Shown: piece by piece, positions 58,641 through 64,000 of the stretch
How the letters are laid out: each line of letters begins with the position of its first letter
Numbering within the stretch: position 1 is the stretch's first letter
Assembly (NCBI GenBank): GCA_023212645.1
Contig: JALBYC010000002.1
Coordinates: 806,001-870,000, forward strand
DNA from: Farysia itapuensis
Taxonomy: Eukaryota > Basidiomycota > Ustilaginomycetes > Ustilaginales > Ustilaginaceae
Direction of reading: 5' to 3'
DNA: 64,000 nt
Notes under the pieces: model-generated
The model's database searches: none
Seen by the model: the letters and a program-made list of their open reading frames with translations, nothing else
What the model was told of the DNA's origin: nothing
Translations under genes and position numbers: made by a program

Positions 58641-59921
58641 ATGTTGTTCAACGCAGTGCGATCAAGAGCGTCCATGGCCAGGACTATGGTCCGTGGCGGC
58701 CCAGCAGCCGTACAGAAGCGCTACCTGTCCATTCACGAGCACTTGTCGATGGACATTCTCAGCAAGTACGGCATTGCTGTTCCCAAATACATTGCAGCAA
58801 AGACCCCGGAAGAAGCGTACTCAGCTGCAAAGTCATTCGGAGGCAAAGAGATTGTCATCAAGGCGCAGGTACTGGCGGGTGGACGAGGAAAGGGACACTT
58901 TGACTCGGGTCTCAAAGGCGGTGTTCACTTAATCAAGACCCCTGAGGAAGCTCGGGACCTGGCTTCCAAGATGCTGGGCAACAACCTTATCACCAAGCAG
59001 ACTGGTGCCGCTGGCCGTGTATGCAATGCTGTCATGATCGCTGAAGCGCGTCCTCCTCACCATGAATACTACGTCGCCATTCTCAACGACCGAGCCACCC
59101 AGCTGCCTGTCCTCGTCGCCTCCAACCAGGGCGGCATGAACATTGAAGAAGTCGCTGCCAAGAGCCCTGATGCCATCATCACTACCCCTATCGACTTCAA
59201 CAAGGGCTTGAGCAAGGAAGATGCACTAGGCGTTGCCAAGAAGCTCGGCTTCACTGGCCCAAAGCAGGAGCAGCAAGCCGCTGAGACGTTCCAAAAACTC
59301 TACAAGCTCTTTGACGAGAAGGATGCTACGCAAGTCGAGATCAACCCTCTGGCCGAGTCAAAAGACGGCGAGATTCTCTGTATGGACGCCAAGCTTGGCT
59401 TTGACGAAAATGCCGACTTCCGACAGGCTGACATCTTCAAGCTGCGCGATACCACGCAAGAAGACGCAGATGAGGTTGACGCTGCCAACTACGGCCTCAA
59501 CTTCATCAAACTCGACGGCAACATCGGGTGCCTGGTCAACGGCGCCGGTCTTGCCATGGCCACGATGGATGTGCTCAAGCTCAATGGAGGTAACCCTGCC
59601 AACTTCCTCGACGTCGGAGGCACCGCATCCGCCGCTTCCGTAAAGAAAGCATTCGAGCTGCTGCTCAACTCCAAAGATGTTCGCGGCATCTTTGTCAACA
59701 TCTTTGGTGGTATCGTCTCCTGCAAGAAGATCGCCGAGGGTATCATCCAGGCGACGCAAGAGCTTGACATGACCATCCCACTCGTCGTTCGTCTGCAGGG
59801 CACACACGAAAAGGAGGCCAAGGAGCTCATCCGAAACTCGAACCTCAAAATCTTTGCCTTTGACGGCCTCGATGAAGCGGCTGCCAAGGCTGTCGAAAGT
59901 GCCGCCAAGGGTGATCTTTGA
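58641..59921 (+). CDS. LSC2: Succinyl-CoA ligase (ADP/GDP-forming) subunit beta, mitochondrial
   Basis: 426 residues, single exon. The N-terminus MLFNAVRSRASMARTMVRGG and KRYLSIHEHLS are a mitochondrial presequence. The ATP-grasp domain: IVIKAQVLAGGRGKGHFDSGLKGG, IAEARPPHHEYYVAILNDR, VEINPLAESKDGEILCMDAKLGFD. The C-terminal ligase part: NIGCLVNGAGLAMATMDVLKLNGG, NFLDVGG and GIFVNIFGGIVSC, which hosts the phosphohistidine-loop partner. It makes succinate plus NTP from succinyl-CoA in the TCA cycle. Nucleotide preference cannot be decided. Convergent with the small secreted protein gene. Confidence 0.96.
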   Translation: MLFNAVRSRASMARTMVRGGPAAVQKRYLSIHEHLSMDILSKYGIAVPKYIAAKTPEEAYSAAKSFGGKEIVIKAQVLAGGRGKGHFDSGLKGGVHLIKTPEEARDLASKMLGNNLITKQTGAAGRVCNAVMIAEARPPHHEYYVAILNDRATQLPVLVASNQGGMNIEEVAAKSPDAIITTPIDFNKGLSKEDALGVAKKLGFTGPKQEQQAAETFQKLYKLFDEKDATQVEINPLAESKDGEILCMDAKLGFDENADFRQADIFKLRDTTQEDADEVDAANYGLNFIKLDGNIGCLVNGAGLAMATMDVLKLNGGNPANFLDVGGTASAASVKKAFELLLNSKDVRGIFVNIFGGIVSCKKIAEGIIQATQELDMTIPLVVRLQGTHEKEAKELIRNSNLKIFAFDGLDEAAAKAVESAAKGDL

Positions 59922-60005
59922 GCTGCTCGGCGAATCTCAATAGCGACACGCGCACACACACATGTACAGAGAGAGTAATTTCAGAGATATTCTAGACAAT
60001 GAAGT

Positions 60006-60563
60006 TTACCAGTGCATGATGGGTGCACTCCGCAGGGGAATGGATTCGATCGATCGCTGCGCCCATCTGTTCAGTTGCTGTATGTGCAATGTGTCCTGCG
60101 TCCAGAGCAGGCCTTTGTACACTGGTCGTTGATTTGGGAACACAGCCGCTACGAGTAAGCCGTTCCGGCCTTGCATTGGGTGTTGAGCGACGTGAGCGGC
60201 GAATGCAGAACGGGCGTCGACAGGGGCTACGACGTACCGCCCGCCTCGGTGGTCCTGTGGGATCGACCCGGCATCGAGGAGGAGACGGCTATCGGACATG
60301 GCGAGGAAATGCGCGTGCGCAATGGCCCTCGCCCCTGTGTCGAGCTCCTGCAGCTGTGGCGGCGTAAAGTGACCTCGAGGTAGAACTCCTTGCTGCTCAA
60401 TGCGGTCGGCAACGTGTTGAAGCTCAAGCTCGAGCGCCGTCTGCGCACGATAAAGCGGTGGCAAGTTGAGACCATACCCCGAATTACCTTCTTGTACGCG
60501 ACACGACACCAGTATAGCCAATATGGACGCTATAATCACTAGAACGTCTCGTCGAAACTGCAT
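60006..60563 (-). CDS. Small predicted secreted protein of unknown function
   Basis: 185 residues from the ATG at 60561-60563. MQFRRDVLVIIASILAILVSC is a textbook signal peptide (basic n-region, 12+ hydrophobic residues, small residues before a possible cleavage). An ATG at 60617 in frame is immediately next to a TATA box at 60618-60626, so it would lie upstream of the transcription start; this favours the 60563 start. The mature part has no cysteine, no known domain and hydrophobic strands such as GRYVVAPVDARSAFAAHVAQ, GRNGLLVAAVF and VYKGLLWTQDTLHIQQLNRWAQ. The last of these looks structured. It could be an effector-like or cell-surface protein of a smut lineage, but no homologue is recognised. 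It sits between LSC2 (convergent) and ceramidase. Confidence 0.7.
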   Translation of the reverse strand: MQFRRDVLVIIASILAILVSCRVQEGNSGYGLNLPPLYRAQTALELELQHVADRIEQQGVLPRGHFTPPQLQELDTGARAIAHAHFLAMSDSRLLLDAGSIPQDHRGGRYVVAPVDARSAFAAHVAQHPMQGRNGLLVAAVFPNQRPVYKGLLWTQDTLHIQQLNRWAQRSIESIPLRSAPIMHW

Positions 60564-60617
60564 CTTGTCGCGGAAAAGAGTTAACCTCAGAGCTTCTTTG
60601 CGATTCCCAGCATGCAT

Positions 60618-60626
60618 CTATATATG
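60618..60626 (-). promoter_or_regulatory. TATA box of the small secreted protein gene
   Basis: The minus strand reads CATATATAG. It lies 55 bases upstream of the preferred ATG (60563), typical spacing. Confidence 0.6.
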
Positions 60627-60824
60627 CTCTCGCGGGTTCGGATAATTTTGATGGACTGACCTCATAGCGAGTAACGGAAGACGGAAACAAGCTACTGCTG
60701 CTTGACAAATGCCGATATCTACATCTCATTCTCTCAGGGGCTGACCCGAGAGCACATGCATATAAACGTGCGCAGCGTAATGTGGAATGAAGCCGGAGGG
60801 TATATACGTATGAGAGGAGGCGGT

Positions 60825-63362
60825 TTAATTTACATAGAACTCGTCCGTAGTCGCGTTGAACTCAAAGATGGTACCCGTGACAGGGAACTTGCGGTCGCCA
60901 TAATAGACGATTCGGTACAGACCGGGACGGGTGTAGGGTTCGATACTCCAGCCAACTTCAAGCTTAGAAGAGCCGTTCAGCTCGCTTGTGCGCGTCCAAC
61001 GCATCGTCGTCGAGTGATGCGCATCCGTCCGCTCTACTTCCCAAATTCCTTCGTCGGTGAAACGCTGGATCTCAAAGTATGTGCCCTCGAGACGCAAATT
61101 GTTTCGAGGGTTCGAGGCGACGAACGTGGCTGTGATGTTGGAGTGGGCAGAGCGAGCGGGCGTACCTTGCCAGTAAGCGTCGGTGGTGTTGAGAGCGCTG
61201 GGTATGGGGTACGCAAGAAGAGGCTGCTCCAGCACGTCACCAAAGGAGTGTCCTATTGGAGCGTTGTCGTACACGACACCCTGCTTGAGCTGCCAAGACT
61301 GGGCAATGTCAAAGTCTCGTTGAGGTCCGACCGGCAGATCAGAGGCTCCTTCTGCCAATGCAGGAACCAGCTGGCGCGAGAACACGTCCATGTACGCTTC
61401 CAGAGTGTGAGGCCCAAACAGAGTGCTTGACCCCTCGTATCTCTGTACCGAGTATTCCTCTGGTGTTGTGATGTAATGACCATACGTCGATGCTGGTCCA
61501 CTCACTTGCACGATTGGCTCGACGCCTTCTGGCAAAAGCTGCGCACTTCCAATAGCCTCTGCCACTGCGCGCTTGAGACGTCGACCAGCCATAGTCGTGA
61601 ATTCGCCCGGCACTATGAGAATGAATAGTTGACCGACTCTGAGAATCTGCAATTCGACAATCGATGGACCCCAATCGTACGGCTTGTGAATCTCGCCAAT
61701 GTCGAGCAGGATGGCTTTCGGCAGATGACATTCAATCTGTGCCGGACCCGGATTCTTGATGAACCTTTTGACGACGTCCCAGAAAGGGTTGTGATGGTCG
61801 GTCTTGTTGCTGCCCTGAACGAAGTCAAAGGCGCCAGGGCCGTCAGTCGTACCACCTGCAAAGCCATAGCCGAGGGCAGCGGGACAGGTGCGGACTTGGC
61901 TTCCGTCCTGGCGGTTGATAGTGTACTGGCTCATATCGACGTTCATCTTTACGCTCGTGACCGGACCGCTGATACGTGCCATGCCTTCGGCATAATGACC
62001 TTCACTCTCATCTGTCGGACGGGACATGATACTACGAGCAGTGTCAACCTGCATTCGGGCGATCAACTCGTTTGACGCGAAGTCATATCCGCCTGTTGGA
62101 CTGACCGTGACGTATGCATCGATGCCCCACGCCGGACCCCGACCGTGACAGGTCTGCACACGATCTTTGCCCTTCTTATTGACACAGGTCGAGTGCTTGT
62201 ATTCACACTCGGAGCCATCATCGCAGAAAGCGCCAAGGGTGTTGGGCGAGGTATCGCCGACCAGAGCCTGTGAGAAGCCGGCGACAAACGTGTTTCGTCC
62301 GGGCAAATGATCCGGCTGCTGAGCTGTTTCGTACAACAAAGCAGCCAAACCCTTGTTGTCACCAGATGTAAGGGTGTTATTCTCGTACAGCGAAGTCCCG
62401 TGTACAGCGTACCATGACAGGAAGCCAGCAGCTTGTGCTTCCTCGCCATCTGTACGCTCTTCAAACTTGAGTAGGCCGAAGTCATGATCTTGGTCTTCGT
62501 CATTGTAGATGTCTCGCTCCTCCTGAGGATTTTGCTCGTAGGCATATCGACTGCGCTGTACATGGGCATCTTCCAAGCGTTTCTGGCCATAACTCAGTCT
62601 TGTATGCTTCCCGCTGACCAGCCGAGTTTGGTAGTCATCGTGAGCGCGTGTTGCAGACAAAACAGTACCCTCGACGATAGCGTTGAAGTTTTGCATGACC
62701 ACGCCTTTTGAGGTAAGCGTGGGCAGGAGAGCTTGCATGAACCCTCCAGGACCAGAGTGAGAATGTGTACCGACGAAGGCGACATTGCGCTCTCCATATA
62801 TGCCTGGATAGCGCTGTCGGAGCTCGTTGACTACAGCTTTGCGCACAGCGGTGTCTCCCATGCAGATGTCTGAGTTGATAAAAAGCCACCGGCTAGCACT
62901 TCCATCCGCGGTAGGTATGAAGCTCTTGTATGATTGCTTGGACTTCTTCACTCTCTGGTCTGTAGACCCAACGATGAACGCTCTTGAGCGCAGCCGAGTG
63001 TGAAGGCCAGTGTTTGTCTGAGGGAGGGCCGCATAGCCCATCATGTTGACCTCGACGACCGGACCGGTCACATCGCCCAAGCCGAGTCCAAACACCAGGC
63101 GATCGGTCCCAACAAGCGCATCGTTACCTTGGGCATTTGGCAATGTCTGCATCGTCCCGTTGTAAGCACAACACATGGTCACCGTAACAGCAGCCGTGGC
63201 CAGAATGGCGCACACCGCTCGGAGCAGGGTTGCTATCCATCGATGCTGGCGTGATGGCTTGGGGTTATCTGCGTCGATAAGGGCGGCTTTCTCGTGATCT
63301 TGTGACACGCATGTGTCCTCGCTGTCTCGGCCTGCGACGAGCGCATAGACGTGCTCGGCCAT
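60825..63362 (-). CDS. Neutral ceramidase, membrane-anchored
   Basis: 845 residues from the ATG at 63360-63362; the longer frame begins with GTG. An N-terminal cytosolic stretch leads to one hydrophobic segment (TLLRAVCAILATAAVTVTMCC) acting as signal anchor. The catalytic domain has DRLVFGLGLGDVTGPVVEVNMMGYA, the metal-binding VAFVGTHSHSGPGGF and the active serine in QALVGDTSPNTLGAFCDDGSEC (GDxSPN). The C-terminal beta-sandwich ends EFNATTDEFYVN. It cleaves ceramide to sphingoid base and fatty acid. Family length is 700-780, so the extra length is the cytosolic N-terminus. The enzyme should be luminal or extracellular. Confidence 0.93.
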   Translation of the reverse strand: MAEHVYALVAGRDSEDTCVSQDHEKAALIDADNPKPSRQHRWIATLLRAVCAILATAAVTVTMCCAYNGTMQTLPNAQGNDALVGTDRLVFGLGLGDVTGPVVEVNMMGYAALPQTNTGLHTRLRSRAFIVGSTDQRVKKSKQSYKSFIPTADGSASRWLFINSDICMGDTAVRKAVVNELRQRYPGIYGERNVAFVGTHSHSGPGGFMQALLPTLTSKGVVMQNFNAIVEGTVLSATRAHDDYQTRLVSGKHTRLSYGQKRLEDAHVQRSRYAYEQNPQEERDIYNDEDQDHDFGLLKFEERTDGEEAQAAGFLSWYAVHGTSLYENNTLTSGDNKGLAALLYETAQQPDHLPGRNTFVAGFSQALVGDTSPNTLGAFCDDGSECEYKHSTCVNKKGKDRVQTCHGRGPAWGIDAYVTVSPTGGYDFASNELIARMQVDTARSIMSRPTDESEGHYAEGMARISGPVTSVKMNVDMSQYTINRQDGSQVRTCPAALGYGFAGGTTDGPGAFDFVQGSNKTDHHNPFWDVVKRFIKNPGPAQIECHLPKAILLDIGEIHKPYDWGPSIVELQILRVGQLFILIVPGEFTTMAGRRLKRAVAEAIGSAQLLPEGVEPIVQVSGPASTYGHYITTPEEYSVQRYEGSSTLFGPHTLEAYMDVFSRQLVPALAEGASDLPVGPQRDFDIAQSWQLKQGVVYDNAPIGHSFGDVLEQPLLAYPIPSALNTTDAYWQGTPARSAHSNITATFVASNPRNNLRLEGTYFEIQRFTDEGIWEVERTDAHHSTTMRWTRTSELNGSSKLEVGWSIEPYTRPGLYRIVYYGDRKFPVTGTIFEFNATTDEFYVN

Positions 63363-63619
63363 ACTAGCCGGATACTGTTGGGAAATGTGATGACAAAGGG
63401 CTGAAATGTTATCCGGGCATTCTTGGACGTTGGCGGTGTGGGAGGAACGGATAGGCTCAGTCACAGAATTTCAATGATTTCATGCGGGGTCTCCGGATGG
63501 GTCAATGATAACAACTTCCGACATTTGACGTCCTAGTCAAGGATCAAGCTGGTAACAGCATGACTCCATATTCTTCGAGCTATAAATACAAACGAGGGAA
63601 GTGTAGGTTACTAAAGGCA

Positions 63620-64000
63620 TTAAAGAGAGGATCTACCCATACTCATGCTCTCGACATCAATCTGTGGATGGACCATGAGAATGAGATCGCCGTCTGCTGA
63701 TGATGGTTCTGTACCAGTAAAGTCTTCGATGGGGTTGCCTTCTTCGTCAAATTGGCCACGGATCTCGAGCAGGTATCTATCATTGATCATCTTGCCGAGC
63801 ACCTTCTTGATCAGTTCGGTCTCGTATTGCAGCTGCTCGACGCTATCCAGTTCGTTCTCCCTTTGCAGCAGGTACCACTCGACGAGTTCAGACCTGGGAA
63901 TACCTCGCATAGTTTCACGCTCGATCTCGTTGACACGCAGAACGATGAGATTGGCAATCTCCATGTAGCGCTCGTATGGAAGCCGCATCTTGCGCGTGGA
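63620..64000 (-). CDS. MCM6: DNA replication licensing factor MCM6, C-terminal fragment
   Basis: The frame stays open to the window edge, so the N-terminus is missing; 126 residues are visible. ELVEWYLLQRENELDSVEQLQYETELIKKVLGKMINDRYLLEI is the winged-helix C-terminal domain characteristic of MCM6. Before it lies RLPYERYMEIANLIVLRVNEIER. The C-terminus reads LILMVHPQIDVESMSMGRSSL, after which a TAA follows. A GTAGAT just after SMSMG could be a splice donor giving another tail; this cannot be checked here. MCM6 is a core subunit of the replicative MCM2-7 helicase. Ceramidase lies 257 bp downstream on the same strand. Confidence 0.92.
   Translation of the reverse strand, partial: STRKMRLPYERYMEIANLIVLRVNEIERETMRGIPRSELVEWYLLQRENELDSVEQLQYETELIKKVLGKMINDRYLLEIRGQFDEEGNPIEDFTGTEPSSADGDLILMVHPQIDVESMSMGRSSL

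Noticed and set aside
63581..63588. TATAAATA box between MCM6 and ceramidase
   Set aside because: It is in plus orientation, but both flanking genes are on the minus strand, so it does not fit as their TATA box.

Overview
The window is nuclear DNA of a basidiomycete fungus, most likely a smut or smut-related yeast (Ustilaginales). This rests on compact, mostly intron-free genes with GT-AG introns of about 60 bp where present (one is 379 bp), long disordered serine/acid-rich insertions in conserved proteins, and typical fungal families: cell-wall-integrity MAP kinase, TPS1, PEX4, a MUG190-type SMP-C2 protein and neutral ceramidase. No tRNA, rRNA, transposon, CRISPR array or plasmid/phage sequence was seen. 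Species cannot be named from sequence alone. I read 28 protein-coding genes; the first and last are cut by the window edges.

Layout. 1-9.5 kb: the 3' part of an HD-domain phosphohydrolase with a huge disordered N-terminus, a mitochondrial MidA/NDUFAF7-like methyltransferase, a HUL5/UBE3C HECT ligase and a divergent glutathione S-transferase. 9.9-18.5 kb: polyol (L-arabinitol-type) dehydrogenase, DHR2/DHX33-type DEAH helicase, the Slt2/Mpk1 MAP kinase, a solute-binding-protein-like orphan and actin capping protein alpha. 18.5-31.7 kb: GMC oxidoreductase, calcipressin, pICln, ribosomal protein eL36, an FN3/coiled-coil protein and an SMP-C2 lipid-transfer protein. 32-37.9 kb: a lactonase-like metallo-hydrolase, TPS1, glycine-cleavage T protein and a small basic protein. 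37.9-39.6 kb: the only large gene-poor stretch, with a near-perfect 12-bp-arm palindrome. 39.6-51.7 kb: prolyl aminopeptidase, NUFIP1-like snoRNP factor, a 1,642-residue SHPRH/IRC20-type SNF2-RING protein, a sugar transporter and PEX4. 51.8-64 kb: phospholipase D1, RRP15, succinyl-CoA ligase beta, a small predicted secreted protein, neutral ceramidase and the 3' end of MCM6.

Most genes are core housekeeping and are not an operon or a biosynthetic cluster. Loose themes recur: ribosome/snoRNP biogenesis (DHR2-like, NUFIP1-like, RRP15, eL36), ubiquitin (HUL5, SHPRH-like, PEX4), lipid signalling (PLD1, ceramidase, SMP-C2) and sugar/polyol use (polyol dehydrogenase, sugar porter, TPS1). Several genes are head-to-head pairs sharing 170-700 bp promoters. 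Four genes (polyol dehydrogenase, GMC oxidoreductase, lactonase-like hydrolase, small secreted protein) have clear TATA boxes, and in two of them the box decides which ATG is usable.

No wholly new multi-gene system is evident. The best candidates for new biology are the small secreted protein at 60006-60563, the fungal AHL-lactonase-like enzyme at 32286-33173, the HD-domain fusion at the left edge, lineage-type insertions in TPS1 and CapZ-alpha, and the 1.67-kb gene-poor stretch with its palindrome. GC content, codon statistics and homology searches were not computed; all family calls are from motif recognition.
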